DNA of 64,000 nucleotides from Maritimibacter harenae (GCF_009882975.1 NZ_WTUX01000011.1:623073-687072), one strand, 5' to 3'; counted from the stretch's first letter, positions 37,544 to 49,300 are shown. Notes: generated from the sequence alone by a model not told the origin. Translations and numbers: made by a program.

Positions 37544-37592
37544 CTGATCTTTTTGGTCAGCTATTGACCCGACAGAAATACTCGGATTTAAG
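37544..37592 (+). promoter_or_regulatory. Iron-box-like palindrome and promoter of the iron-binding protein gene
   Basis: CTGA-N9-TCAG (37544-37560) contains the TGA-N9-TCA form known for RirA-type iron boxes; Rhodobacteraceae have a related iron-Rhodo-box read by IscR. Four bases later comes TTGACC (37564-37569) and, after 17 bases, TTTAAG (37587-37592), a plausible -35/-10 pair. The gene downstream is a periplasmic iron-binding protein, which makes iron control likely. The binding protein is inferred. Confidence 0.55.
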
Positions 37593-37624
37593 ACCGCCAG
37601 AGATCGCAATCGAAGGAGGATTTC

Positions 37625-38629
37625 ATGCGTCTGTCCACACCGCTCGCCGTCGCGCTGAGCGTTTCCACCGCCCTGCCCGCGCTGGCCGAGGTGAACGTCT
37701 ATTCCTACCGCCAGCCCGAGCTCATCGCCCCGCTGGTCGACGCCTTCACCGACGAGACCGGGATCGAGGTCAACGTGGCCTTCCTCAACACCGGCATGGT
37801 CGAACGGCTCCAGGCCGAGGGTGACCGTTCGCCGGCCGACGTGGTCCTGACCACCGACATCTCGCGCTTGGCCGAGCTCGTGGAAGCCGGCGTGACCCAG
37901 CCGGTCGACAGCGACGTGCTCGCCGACCAGATCCCGGCGGAATACCGCGACCCGGGCAACGAGTGGTTCGGCCTGACGAGCCGCGCGCGCGTCGTCTATG
38001 CTTCCAAGGAACGCGTGGAAGAAGGCGCCGTCACCACCTACGAGGATCTTGCCGACCCGAAGTGGGAAGGCCGCATCTGCACCCGCTCCGGCACGCATGC
38101 CTACATGGTCGCGCTGACCTCGGCGGCGATCCACCACATGGGCGAAGAGGGTGCGAAGGAATGGCTCGAGGGCCTGAAGTCGAACCTCGCCCAGAAGCCG
38201 CAGGGCAATGACCGCGCACAGGTGAAATCCATCTGGTCCGGGGAATGCGACATCTCGATCGGCAACACCTATTACATGGGTGCGATGCTCGAGGACGAGG
38301 AGCAGACCGAGTGGGCCAATTCCGTGCGCATCGAGTTCCCGGAATTCGAGAACGGCGGCACCCACGTGAACGTCTCGGGCATGGCGCTGACCAAGGCCGC
38401 GCCGCACCGCGAGGACGCGGTGGCGTTCATGGAGTTCCTCGCCTCCGACACGGCGCAGGAAATCTACGCGGAGTCGGTCTACGAATACCCCGTGAACCCC
38501 GACGTTCCGAACTCGGACCTCGTCGACAGCTGGGGTGAATTCACCGCCGACGACGTGAACCTGATGGAACTGGCCCGCATGCGCCCCGATGCGCTGCGCA
38601 TCACGCAGGAAGTCGACTACGACGGCTGA
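37625..38629 (+). CDS. Fe(III) ABC transporter substrate-binding protein (FbpA/FutA type)
   Basis: A 334-residue periplasmic binding protein. The signal peptide ends PALAE at residue 22, followed by VNVYSYRQPELIAPLVDAFTD and later KWEGRICTRSGTHAY and NTYYMGAM, where adjacent tyrosines are the usual Fe(III) ligands. GAAGGAGG precedes the ATG. No permease or ATPase gene lies next to it, so the ABC partners are encoded elsewhere. A strong terminator at 38655-38688 makes it a single-gene unit. An iron-box-like palindrome sits at its promoter. Confidence 0.93.
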   Translation: MRLSTPLAVALSVSTALPALAEVNVYSYRQPELIAPLVDAFTDETGIEVNVAFLNTGMVERLQAEGDRSPADVVLTTDISRLAELVEAGVTQPVDSDVLADQIPAEYRDPGNEWFGLTSRARVVYASKERVEEGAVTTYEDLADPKWEGRICTRSGTHAYMVALTSAAIHHMGEEGAKEWLEGLKSNLAQKPQGNDRAQVKSIWSGECDISIGNTYYMGAMLEDEEQTEWANSVRIEFPEFENGGTHVNVSGMALTKAAPHREDAVAFMEFLASDTAQEIYAESVYEYPVNPDVPNSDLVDSWGEFTADDVNLMELARMRPDALRITQEVDYDG

Positions 38630-38654
38630 GCCGACCGATCCTGACGAAACACGG

Positions 38655-38688
38655 GGACCCGGAGGGCTATCCTTCCGGGTCCTTTTTT
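38655..38688 (+). terminator. Intrinsic terminator of the iron-binding protein gene
   Basis: GGACCCGGA (38655-38663) and TCCGGGTCC (38674-38682) form a 9-bp stem, followed by six Ts. Confidence 0.9.
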
Positions 38689-38764
38689 CGTCTCCCCGCG
38701 ACCTTCCCCTCGCGCGCGCTTCCCGATACGCAGGCACGGGGCCCCTCGCCCCGGAGACAGGCAC

Positions 38765-39667
38765 ATGGACAATATCCGCGGCGCGCTTCTCATGGTTCTG
38801 GCCATGGGTTTCTTCGCTTCCGAAGACGTTTTCGTGAAGATCGTGACGGAGCGCGTGCCGCTGGGCGTGGTGCTGATCGCGTTGGGCCTTCTGGGCGGCG
38901 CGGTCTTCGGCCTGATCGCGGCGGCACGCGGGCATTCGCCGTTCACGCGCCAGTTCTTTCACCCGATCATCCTGCTGCGCAACGCGGGCGAGCTCATGGG
39001 GACCACCTGCTTCGTGCTGGGTCTCACGCTGGTGCCACTGGGGCTTCTGTCCGCGCTCCTCCAAGCCAATCCGCTTTTCGTGAACATCGGGGCGATCCTG
39101 TTTCTGGGCATGAGCGTGGGGTGGCGGCGCTGGCTTGCCATTTCCATCGGGCTCGTCGGCGTGCTGGTGATCCTGCGCCCCGGGGCCGAGGCGTTCCGGC
39201 CCGAGGCGCTCCTGGGGCTCGGCGCGGCAATCGGGCTCGCGGTGCGCGACGTGGCCACGCGGGTGACGCCCGCGGGCATCCACCCGCTTCAGACCTCGGC
39301 CTGGGGCTTCGTCATGGCGGCGGTGTCGGGGGCGGTGCTCCTGGCGTTCGAACCCTTCGCCCTGCCCGCCCCCGGCGATGCCGGGCTGATCGTGATCGCG
39401 ACCGCGCTGGGCATGTCGGGCTATTACGCGCTCACCCGTGCCATGCAGACCGGCGACGTGCCGGCCGTCACGCCGTTCCGGTACACGCGCCTCGTCTATG
39501 CCATCGTCTTCGCGCTGGTGTTCTTCGACGAGGTGCCGGATGCCTGGACGCTGGTGGGCGCGGCGCTGATCGTGGGCGCGGGCGTCTACACCATCGTGCG
39601 GGAGGCGCGGGTCAGCCGGGCGGCGCGGCGCGCGGCGCTGGCCGCCTCGCCGGTGCGCCCGGGCTGA
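38765..39667 (+). CDS. DMT-superfamily (EamA) permease
   Basis: A 300-residue inner-membrane protein with about ten helices in two EamA halves (about 5-135 and 150-280). The second half ends with the typical FALVFFDEVPDAWTLVGAALIVGAG. Family members export or import small metabolites, often amino acids; the substrate cannot be read from the sequence. It is preceded by GGAGACAGG and ends directly against the stop of the convergent monooxygenase gene. Confidence 0.92.
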   Translation: MDNIRGALLMVLAMGFFASEDVFVKIVTERVPLGVVLIALGLLGGAVFGLIAAARGHSPFTRQFFHPIILLRNAGELMGTTCFVLGLTLVPLGLLSALLQANPLFVNIGAILFLGMSVGWRRWLAISIGLVGVLVILRPGAEAFRPEALLGLGAAIGLAVRDVATRVTPAGIHPLQTSAWGFVMAAVSGAVLLAFEPFALPAPGDAGLIVIATALGMSGYYALTRAMQTGDVPAVTPFRYTRLVYAIVFALVFFDEVPDAWTLVGAALIVGAGVYTIVREARVSRAARRAALAASPVRPG

Positions 39668-42394
<2,727 letters not shown>

Positions 42395-42410
42395 TCGAGG
42401 TTCCATGAAC

Positions 42411-42447
42411 CGCGAAAGGCCCGCCTCCCCGGCGGGCCTTTTCGTTT
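42411..42447 (+). terminator. Intrinsic terminator of eno
   Basis: AAAGGCCCGCC (42415-42425) and GGCGGGCCTTT (42431-42441) form an 11-bp stem with loop TCCCC, followed by TCGTTT. Confidence 0.9.
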
Positions 42448-42534
42448 CCGCCATGCCCCCACGGTCGCCCGTCGACGCGCGGCTCGTTTTCCACAGCGCT
42501 TTCCCTGTCGGGGTTTTCGTGGCTAACTGCCTCC

Positions 42535-42957
42535 ATGACCGCAGACGATATCATTGCCGCCCTCGACCTGTCTCCGCATCCCGAAGGCGGCTGGTTTCGC
42601 GAAACCTTCCGGGCCGAGGCGCCGGAGGGTGGACGCAGCCCGGGGACCGCGATCTATTTCCTGTTGAAGGCCGGGGAAAGCAGCCATTGGCACCGGGTCG
42701 ACGCGGCAGAGACCTGGCATTTCTACGCGGGCAGCCCTCTCACCCTGTCGATCGCCTCCTCCGAGGCGGGACCGGCCGTGCACCACAAGCTGGGACCCGG
42801 GCTCGCGCTGGGCGAAGCGCCGCAGATCACGGTGCCGCCGCACCACTGGCAATCGGCCGAGACGACCGGGGAATACACGCTGGTCGGCTGCACGGTGAGC
42901 CCCGGTTTCGAGTTCGAAGGCTTCACGCTGGCCCCCGAGGGCTTCTCCATCCCCTGA
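42535..42957 (+). CDS. DUF985 cupin protein
   Basis: A 140-residue single-domain cupin. LDLSPHPEGGWFRETFR near the start and SHWHRVDAAETWHFYAGSPL are typical of DUF985 (Cupin_5); the histidines may bind a metal. The family's reaction is not known to me. No good ribosome-binding site is visible before the ATG at 42535, but no other start fits better. It lies between the eno terminator and a convergent gene. Confidence 0.85.
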   Translation: MTADDIIAALDLSPHPEGGWFRETFRAEAPEGGRSPGTAIYFLLKAGESSHWHRVDAAETWHFYAGSPLTLSIASSEAGPAVHHKLGPGLALGEAPQITVPPHHWQSAETTGEYTLVGCTVSPGFEFEGFTLAPEGFSIP

Positions 42958-42966
42958 CCGGCACAT

Positions 42967-42996
42967 GAAAAAGGCCCGGTCGCGGGGACCGGGCCT
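42967..42996 (-). terminator. Intrinsic terminator of the PRC-barrel gene
   Basis: AGGCCCGGTC (42972-42981) and GACCGGGCCT (42987-42996) form a 10-bp stem, and TTTTTC follows on the minus strand. It may also stop read-through from the cupin gene on the other strand. Confidence 0.8.
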
Positions 42997-43018
42997 CTGG
43001 CGTGGGAACAGGGAGCGA

Positions 43019-43594
43019 TTAGTTCCAGAAGCCTTCATCGAGGTCTTCCAGCGCCTGGAGATCGTCCAGGCTGGCGCGCGTCACGACACTGTATTCGGTG
43101 TCGTCGACCGGCACCAGTTTCAGGCCGTCGATCGGCAGCATCACGTGCTTGTCGCCAAGATCCCAGATGCCGCCAATTTCGGCCACGACGCCGGCGATCT
43201 TGCCGTTCTGGTCCAGAACGACGTCCTCGATCTCACCGATGTCGGTCCAGCCGTCTTCGACGGCGTTGTAGGTCAGACCGTCTTCCCAGTTCATGCCCAT
43301 GTCTTCTTCGGCGAGCGTGTAGATGTCGCCGCCCGTGATGTCACGGGTGCGGATGAGCTGCGGATTCGCGTTCACCATCGCTTCGCTGGCTTCCGCGATG
43401 GTCACATCGACATCCACGTCCGCATCTTCGGACATGTCCTCGTCCGACATCGCCTGCTCGTCCTGCATGTCCTCGGACTGCATGGAGTCCTGGTTTTCCA
43501 TGTTGCCGTCGGAGTCGCCCTCGGTGTGCGACGCGGCGAGCGCGGGGCCGGTGGCGAGAATCAGTGCAAGTGCAGTTGTCGTAAGGCGGGTCAT
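43019..43594 (-). CDS. Exported PRC-barrel domain protein
   Basis: A 191-residue exported protein. The signal peptide ends PALAA at about residue 21. A Met- and acid-rich low-complexity part follows (about 28-62, with repeated DM, ED and QDSM units), then a PRC-barrel (about 105-165; WTDIGEIEDVVLDQNGKIAGVVAEIGG). PRC-barrels mediate RNA, photosystem or envelope contacts; the role here is unknown. The Met-rich part could bind copper or be a flexible linker. GAAGGAGG precedes the ATG at 43594. It has its own terminator. Confidence 0.85.
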   Translation of the reverse strand: MTRLTTTALALILATGPALAASHTEGDSDGNMENQDSMQSEDMQDEQAMSDEDMSEDADVDVDVTIAEASEAMVNANPQLIRTRDITGGDIYTLAEEDMGMNWEDGLTYNAVEDGWTDIGEIEDVVLDQNGKIAGVVAEIGGIWDLGDKHVMLPIDGLKLVPVDDTEYSVVTRASLDDLQALEDLDEGFWN

Positions 43595-43690
43595 GTAACC
43601 TCCTTCGGTTCGTGTTGCCTTGTTATCGACACAACACGAACCCCCGGGGCTACGTTCCGGATTTTTTCGTGACTTTTCCTCGGCCTAAGC

Positions 43691-44842
43691 CTATTCGCTC
43701 GCGCGCTGCGCCTCGATCTCGCGCCAGCGCGACACGTTGCGGGTGTGCTCTTCCAGCGTTTTGGCAAAGGCGTGACCGCCCGAGCCGTCGGCCACGAAGA
43801 ACAGGTAATCCGTCTCCGCCGGGTTCAACGCCGCCTCGATCGAAGCGAGCCCCGGGTTGGCGATGGGCGTGGGCGGCAGGCCCGAGATCACGTAGGTGTT
43901 GTAGGGCGTGTCGGCCCGGAGCTCGGACTGGCGTATGCCGCGGCCCAGGACACCCTGCCCGTTCGTGATGCCGTAGATCACCGTCGGGTCCGTCTGAAGC
44001 CGCATCCCCTGCTCCAGCCGGTTGACGAAGACGCTCGCCACCTGCGGGCGTTCCTCCGGCTGGCCTGTCTCCTTCTCGATGATCGAAGCCATGATGAGCG
44101 CCTCGCCGGGGCTTTCGTAGGGCAGTCCCTCGGCCCGGTTCTCCCACGCGGTGGCGAGCCGTTCGTCCTGCTTGGTCTGCATCCGGTCGATCAGCTCCGC
44201 CCGGTCGTCGCCCGGCCGCAGCTCGTAGCTGTCGGGTGCGAGCGAGCCTTCGGCGGGCTGGGCCGCGATTTCGCCGGACAGGAACTCGGCCTTCCTGAGC
44301 GCGTCCACGATCTGCCACGACGTCGCCCCTTCGGCGATGGCCACGCGGTAACGTGTGTCGGCCAGGTCGCGCACGCGGGCGTATTCCGCCGGCACGTCGT
44401 CCTCGGGCGTGAACTCGGCCACGACGAGGAAGGTCTGGGTGGCCGGGTCGAGCTCGCGCACCCGGTATTCGGCCGCGTTGATGCCGATGCGGTAGACCAC
44501 CTCGGTCCCGCAGGTCGACGCCCCACCACGGGTGACGATGTCGACGATCTGGCGCATCGAGGCGTGTTCTTCCACGAGGAAGGACCCGGCCTTGAGCTCG
44601 GTCGACTTGCCGGAATACTCGGCCCCCATGCGGAAGATCGCGGTGCTGTCGATCGCACCCTGCGTTTCCAGCGCCTCGGAGACGCGGGTGAAATTCGACC
44701 CCTGCTCGACACGCAGGCAGATCGCGGTTTCAAGCGGACCTTCGGCCTCGTACTGGCGCTTGCCCCACCCGATCACGCCGGCAATCACGACCAGCGCGAT
44801 GATCGACAGGGACAGCGCGTTGGACGCGATGTTTTTCCACAT
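43691..44842 (-). CDS. mltG: Endolytic murein transglycosylase MltG
   Basis: Cuts nascent glycan chains in the inner membrane and so sets their length. The 383-residue product has one N-terminal helix (LSLSIIALVVIAGVIGW), a LysM-like region and the catalytic YceG domain with the key Glu in IMASIIEKETGQ, then LQTDPTVIYG and PTPIANPGLASIEAAL. The ATG at 44842 shares one base with the fabF stop (TGATG), so it is coupled to fabF, a usual order. Confidence 0.95.
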   Translation of the reverse strand: MWKNIASNALSLSIIALVVIAGVIGWGKRQYEAEGPLETAICLRVEQGSNFTRVSEALETQGAIDSTAIFRMGAEYSGKSTELKAGSFLVEEHASMRQIVDIVTRGGASTCGTEVVYRIGINAAEYRVRELDPATQTFLVVAEFTPEDDVPAEYARVRDLADTRYRVAIAEGATSWQIVDALRKAEFLSGEIAAQPAEGSLAPDSYELRPGDDRAELIDRMQTKQDERLATAWENRAEGLPYESPGEALIMASIIEKETGQPEERPQVASVFVNRLEQGMRLQTDPTVIYGITNGQGVLGRGIRQSELRADTPYNTYVISGLPPTPIANPGLASIEAALNPAETDYLFFVADGSGGHAFAKTLEEHTRNVSRWREIEAQRASE

Positions 44843-46110
44843 CAATCGCGGACCTTGCCCATGATCAACGTGGCATTGGTGCCGCCGAAGCCGAACGAGT
44901 TGGACAGGGCCACCTCGATTTCACGCTCCTCGGCCTTGTTGGCCGCAAGCGACAGGGTCGATTCCACGGCCGGGTTGTCGAGGTTGATGGTGGGCGGGGC
45001 CACCTGGTCACGGATCGCGAGCAGCGAGAAGATCGCCTCGACCGACCCGGCCGCGCCCAGGAGGTGCCCGATCGACGACTTGGTCGAGGACATGGTCGCA
45101 TTCGCGGCATGATCGCCCAGGAACCGCTCGACGGCGGCCAGCTCGATCACGTCGGCCATCGTCGAGGTGCCGTGCGCGTTGATGTAGTCGATGTCGCTCG
45201 TCTCGAGGCCCGAATTCTTCAGGGCCGCCTGCATCGCGCGGAAACCGCCGTCACCGTCCTCGGACGGCGCGGTGATGTGGTAGGCGTCGCCCGACATGCC
45301 GTAGCCCAGGATCTCGCCGTAGATCTTCGCACCGCGCGCCTTGGCGTGCTCGTATTCCTCGAGCACGACCACGCCGGCGCCTTCGCCCATCACGAAGCCG
45401 TCGCGGTCCTCGTCATAGGGGCGCGAGGCGGTTTCCGGGCTGTCCGGCCGCTTCGTGGAGAGCGCCTTGCAGGCGTTGAAGCCGGCGATCCCGATTTCCG
45501 AGATGGCGGCTTCTGCGCCGCCGGCGACCATAACGTCCGCATCGCCGTGCTGGATCAGGCGCGAGGCGTCACCGATCGCGTGCGCGCCTGTGGAACAGGC
45601 GGTGACGACGGCGTGGTTCGGACCCTTGAAGCCGTACTTGATCGACACCTGGCCCGAGATCAGGTTGATCAGCGCGCCGGGGATGAAGAAGGGCGACACG
45701 CGACGCGGGCCCTTTTCCTTGATCAGGAGCGCGGTATCGGCGATCGAGTTCAGCCCGCCGATGCCGGAGCCGATCATCACGCCGGTGCGCAGGCGGTCTT
45801 CCTCGTCCTCCGGGGTCCAGCCCGCGTCTTCGCAGGCCTGGGTCGCGGCGGCGAGACCGTAGAGAATGAAATCGTCCACCTTGCGGCGGTCGCGCGGGGC
45901 CATCCAGTCGTCCGGGTTGAAGGTCCCGTCCGATCCGTCGCCGTAGGGGATTTCACAGGCATAGGGCGTGGCGACGTTCGAGGCATCGAAGCGGGTGATC
46001 GCTCCGGCCCCGGATTTGCCTGCCAGAATCCGCTTCCAGCTTTCCTCAACCCCGCATGCCAGCGGCGATACCATGCCGAGACCCGTGACGACGACGCGAC
46101 GCTTCTCCAT
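44842..46110 (-). CDS. fabF: Beta-ketoacyl-ACP synthase II
   Basis: Condenses malonyl-ACP with acyl-ACP in fatty acid elongation. The 422-residue product has the triad Cys172 in VVTACSTGAHA, His in YINAHGTSTMAD and His in KSSIGHLLGAAG, and the final SNSFGFGGTNA. It is part of the order fabD-fabG-acpP-fabF-mltG. acpP ends 176 bases upstream with a terminator between, so part of fabF expression probably needs its own promoter. Confidence 0.97.
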   Translation of the reverse strand: MEKRRVVVTGLGMVSPLACGVEESWKRILAGKSGAGAITRFDASNVATPYACEIPYGDGSDGTFNPDDWMAPRDRRKVDDFILYGLAAATQACEDAGWTPEDEEDRLRTGVMIGSGIGGLNSIADTALLIKEKGPRRVSPFFIPGALINLISGQVSIKYGFKGPNHAVVTACSTGAHAIGDASRLIQHGDADVMVAGGAEAAISEIGIAGFNACKALSTKRPDSPETASRPYDEDRDGFVMGEGAGVVVLEEYEHAKARGAKIYGEILGYGMSGDAYHITAPSEDGDGGFRAMQAALKNSGLETSDIDYINAHGTSTMADVIELAAVERFLGDHAANATMSSTKSSIGHLLGAAGSVEAIFSLLAIRDQVAPPTINLDNPAVESTLSLAANKAEEREIEVALSNSFGFGGTNATLIMGKVRD

Positions 46111-46235
46111 CGAGACAGCCCTTTTTCTCTTGTGTTTCGCAGGGGTGGATACCCGTTCACGCCCCCATGTGGCAAGCGCGAAACGGCATTCGCGACCGGT
46201 TCGGAGTCAAGCCGCCGCAGCACCGGCCCCAAAGC

Positions 46236-46259
46236 AAAACGGCGCCCGAAGGGGCGCCG
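46236..46259 (-). terminator. Intrinsic terminator after acpP
   Basis: CGGCGCCC (46240-46247) and GGGCGCCG (46252-46259) form an 8-bp stem with loop GAAG, and GTTTT follows on the minus strand. It would let acpP be expressed far above fabF, as is normal for the abundant carrier. Confidence 0.75.
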
Positions 46260-46286
46260 CTTCCGGAAGTGTCGATCCGTTGGGGA

Positions 46287-46520
46287 TCAGGACGCTTCGC
46301 TGATGAACTTGACCGCGTCGCCGAAGGTCTGGATCGTTTCGGCGGCGTCATCGGGGATCTCGATGCCGAACTCTTCTTCGAAGGCCATGACGAGTTCCAC
46401 GGTGTCCAGCGAGTCAGCGCCGAGGTCATCGATGAACGAGGCCGATTCCGTGACCTTGTCTTCTTCCACGCCGAGATGCTCGACAACGATTTTCTTCACG
46501 CGATCTGCGACGTCGCTCAT
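46287..46520 (-). CDS. acpP: Acyl carrier protein
   Basis: The 77-residue carrier for fatty acid synthesis. Phosphopantetheine attaches at Ser37 in [17 protein letters not shown]. The protein is acidic and has the four-helix layout. It lies between fabG and fabF with 221 and 176 bases on either side, and a terminator downstream, so it probably has its own promoter in the upstream gap. A short hairpin, CAGGCC-TTT-GGCCTG, lies 20-34 bases before its start. Confidence 0.98.
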   Translation of the reverse strand: MSDVADRVKKIVVEHLGVEEDKVTESASFIDDLGADSLDTVELVMAFEEEFGIEIPDDAAETIQTFGDAVKFISEAS

Positions 46521-46741
46521 ATCAAATCCTCACAGTTTTCAGGCCTTTGGCCTGTTTGTTTACTCCGACTGGAGCCTCTTAGACTGTCCCCGTTCAAGCG
46601 AGGCTGTACCCCGGATCACAATGTCCCCGGGGCGAAAACTGCGCCCCCTTTAGCACACCGGACCGGCGGGGCAAACGATTTCTCCCGCCCGTGCCGGGCA
46701 GCGTGTCGGTGCTGCGAAAGCCACAACCTGAAGGTGCAGCG

Positions 46742-47479
46742 TCACAGCATCGCCATGCCGCCGTTGACGTGCAGCGTGGCGCCCGTGACGTAGGCGGCCT
46801 CGGGGCTCGACAGGTAGAGCACGGCGGCCGCGATCTCCTCGGGCGTGCCCATGCGGCCGGCCGGAATCTGCGCGTCGATCTTCTGTTTCTGATCGTCGGT
46901 GAGCTTGTCGGTCATCGCGGTGGCGATGAAGCCCGGGGCCACGCAGTTGGCCGTGATCCCGCGCGTGGCGACCTCGGCCGCGATCGACTTGGTCATGCCG
47001 ACCATGCCCGCCTTGGAGGCGGCGTAGTTCACCTGCCCCGCGTTGCCGGTCGCGCCGACGATGGACGAGATGTTCACGATGCGGCCCCAGCGCGCCTTCA
47101 TCATCGGGCGCATCACGGCGCGGCACAGCCGCATGGTGGCGGTCAGGTTCACGTCGATGACGCTCTGCCAGTCCTCGTCGGACATGCGCATGAAGATCTG
47201 GTCGCGGGTGATGCCCGCGTTGTTGACCAGGATGTCGAGCCCGCCCATCGCGTCCGCGGCCGCCTTCGGCAGCGCGTCGACCGCCTCCGGATCGGAGAGG
47301 TTGCAGGGCACCACGTGAGCGCGCTCGCCCAATTCTCCGGCCAGCGCCTTGAGCGGTTCCTCGCGGGTGCCCGACAGGGCAACGGTCGCGCCCGCATCAT
47401 GGAGCGCCTTGGCGATGGCACCGCCGATGCCGCCCGAAGCGCCGGTCACCAGCGCGCGTTTTCCAGTCAGATCAAACAT
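46742..47479 (-). CDS. fabG: 3-oxoacyl-ACP reductase
   Basis: NADPH-dependent reductase of the short-chain dehydrogenase family, 245 residues. TGASGGIGGAIA is the cofactor loop, LVNNAGITRD the NAG motif, and the catalytic Ser-Tyr-Lys is seen in NISSIVG and QVNYAASKAGM. It ends with VNGGMAML. It follows fabD by 26 bases on the same strand. Confidence 0.97.
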   Translation of the reverse strand: MFDLTGKRALVTGASGGIGGAIAKALHDAGATVALSGTREEPLKALAGELGERAHVVPCNLSDPEAVDALPKAAADAMGGLDILVNNAGITRDQIFMRMSDEDWQSVIDVNLTATMRLCRAVMRPMMKARWGRIVNISSIVGATGNAGQVNYAASKAGMVGMTKSIAAEVATRGITANCVAPGFIATAMTDKLTDDQKQKIDAQIPAGRMGTPEEIAAAVLYLSSPEAAYVTGATLHVNGGMAML

Positions 47480-47505
47480 CTTACGTCCCTTGTTCCTGTG
47501 GCCGT

Positions 47506-48447
47506 TCAGCCGGCCAGCGTTTCAGCGGCCGCCTTCACCTCGTCCGGCGTTCCCACCGTCCGGGTGGCGAGGCTCTTGTCGATCCGGCGGATCATCCCGG
47601 TGAGCGCCTTGCCCGCGCCCACTTCCCAGGTCTCCGTGACGCCCTGCCCGGCCATCCAGGCCACGCTTTCGCGCCAGCGCACCGATCCGGTCACCTGGTC
47701 CACCAGGAGCTGGCGGATCGTGTCCGGATCGCTCACCGCCTCGGCGCGCACGTTGGCGACCAGCGGCACGGCCGGCGCCTTGATGGCGACCTCGGCCAGC
47801 GCCTCGGCCATCACGTCCGCGGCGGGTTGCATGAGGGCGCAATGGAAAGGTGCGGAGACCGGCAGCAGCACCGCACGGCGCGCGCCCTTTTCCTTGGCGA
47901 GTTCGACGGCCCGTTCGACCGCGGCCTTGTGGCCCGACACCACCACCTGCGCGGGGTCGTTGTCGTTGGCGGCCTGGCAGACCTCGCCCTGGGCGGCGTC
48001 TTCGGCCACCGTCTGCGCGGTGGCGAAATCGAGCCCGAGAAGCGCGGCCATCGCGCCTTCGCCCACCGGCACGGCCTTCTGCATGGCCGCGCCACGGGTG
48101 CGCAGGAGGCGCGCGGTGTCGGCGACGCTGAGTGCCCCGGCCGCGGCCAGCGCGGAATATTCGCCCAGCGAATGGCCGGCGACGAAGGCCGCGGTGTCGA
48201 CGGCGACGCCTTCCGCTTCGAGCGCGCGCATCGCGGCGAGCGAGGTGGCCATCAGGGCGGGTTGTGCGTTCTGGGTGAGGGTCAGGTCGTCCTGCGCGCC
48301 CTCCCAGATCAGGGCGGACAGCTTTTCGCCCAGGGCCTCGTCGACCTCGTCGAAGATGGCGCGGGCCTCGGGATAGGCCTCGGCCAGGTCGCGGCCCATG
48401 CCGATCGTCTGGGCGCCCTGTCCGGGGAATACGAATGCGCGGGTCAT
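47506..48447 (-). CDS. fabD: Malonyl-CoA:ACP transacylase
   Basis: Loads malonyl groups on ACP. The 313-residue product has the nucleophile Ser93 in VAGHSLGEYSAL, the early oxyanion region FPGQGAQTIGMG, the malonate-binding Arg in LRTRGAAMQKAV and the catalytic His in SAPFHCALM. It is the first gene of fabD-fabG-(acpP)-(fabF)-mltG; its promoter should lie in the 103 bases before it. Confidence 0.97.
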   Translation of the reverse strand: MTRAFVFPGQGAQTIGMGRDLAEAYPEARAIFDEVDEALGEKLSALIWEGAQDDLTLTQNAQPALMATSLAAMRALEAEGVAVDTAAFVAGHSLGEYSALAAAGALSVADTARLLRTRGAAMQKAVPVGEGAMAALLGLDFATAQTVAEDAAQGEVCQAANDNDPAQVVVSGHKAAVERAVELAKEKGARRAVLLPVSAPFHCALMQPAADVMAEALAEVAIKAPAVPLVANVRAEAVSDPDTIRQLLVDQVTGSVRWRESVAWMAGQGVTETWEVGAGKALTGMIRRIDKSLATRTVGTPDEVKAAAETLAG

Positions 48448-48550
48448 GGTCCCTCCCTGCTCTATAGTTGTCGTGGGGGATAGCGCGAGCCGCGCCCGGG
48501 CGCAACGCCCGGACGCGGTTCGGAGGGTCAGGAGGAGAGGTCGGGAGAAG

Positions 48551-49123
48551 TCAGTGGATACCGCGGGTCAGGTCGTAGGACAGACGCTGACGCAGGCTTT
48601 CCATCCGCTCGAGATCCCCGTGCGCGACTTCGACCGCGATGGTCTCGTCAAGGCGCAGGTAGAGATAGGCGGCTTTCTTGCCCTTCGGTTCGCGATACAG
48701 GAAGACCGAGTGAATGTCGGAGAAGCGCAGCATGTCGGACATCTTGAACGCGCCCGTGATGTCGCGGCCCCCGAGGCGCAGCACGTTGTTGTGCAGATCC
48801 ACGTGGCATTCGGTGCCGGGACGCTGGCGTCCGGCCCAGAGGAGGACGCCGCCGAAGAGCATGAACATGACCATGCCGCCGAGCTTCATGGCGATCATGC
48901 CGGTCGCGGCGCCCCCTTCGGGCAACAGCCCCAGCGTCAGGCCCGAGAGAAACAGTATGGTTCCGAAGAACCGGGCGAGTGCGAAGCGAAGCGTCGAGAC
49001 CCCATCGGGTTGGTTCCCGATGATGTAGCCCCAGGAGGTCGGCGTTGTGCCGAGCCGGTCGACGGCTTCCTTCGGAAGTGTGTCGGTCAGGTCCAGACCG
49101 AATTGTCCTGAAAGAGCAGACAT
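48551..49123 (-). CDS. Membrane protein of unknown function (190 aa)
   Basis: An unrecognised protein with a soluble start (MSALSGQFGLDLTDTLPKE), two or three membrane helices (FFGTILFLSGLTLGLLP and MIAMKLGGMVMFMLFGGVLLWAG) and a soluble C-terminal beta-rich domain of about 80 residues (ECHVDLHNNVLRLGGRDITG, then DMLRFSDIHSVFLYRE). The C-terminal part resembles a pleckstrin-like membrane-associated fold, which is a guess. It lies 103 bases before fabD on the same strand and is divergent from rpsF. Codon use and composition match the neighbours. Confidence 0.8.
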   Translation of the reverse strand: MSALSGQFGLDLTDTLPKEAVDRLGTTPTSWGYIIGNQPDGVSTLRFALARFFGTILFLSGLTLGLLPEGGAATGMIAMKLGGMVMFMLFGGVLLWAGRQRPGTECHVDLHNNVLRLGGRDITGAFKMSDMLRFSDIHSVFLYREPKGKKAAYLYLRLDETIAVEVAHGDLERMESLRQRLSYDLTRGIH

Positions 49124-49300
49124 TGTTCTCTTCCCATTCCCACAGTTGTTATGAGGATCACGTTCGTTAGGAAATGAGGCGCAAATGGGGCGCGCCGCAG
49201 GACATTTAGCGGCCTTATCCCTTTGTTTTATAGAAAAATGTACGGTTTCCCCTACCTTTGAACTTCAACGGTAAGGGCCTCCATACCCTTTTCGTTTTCC

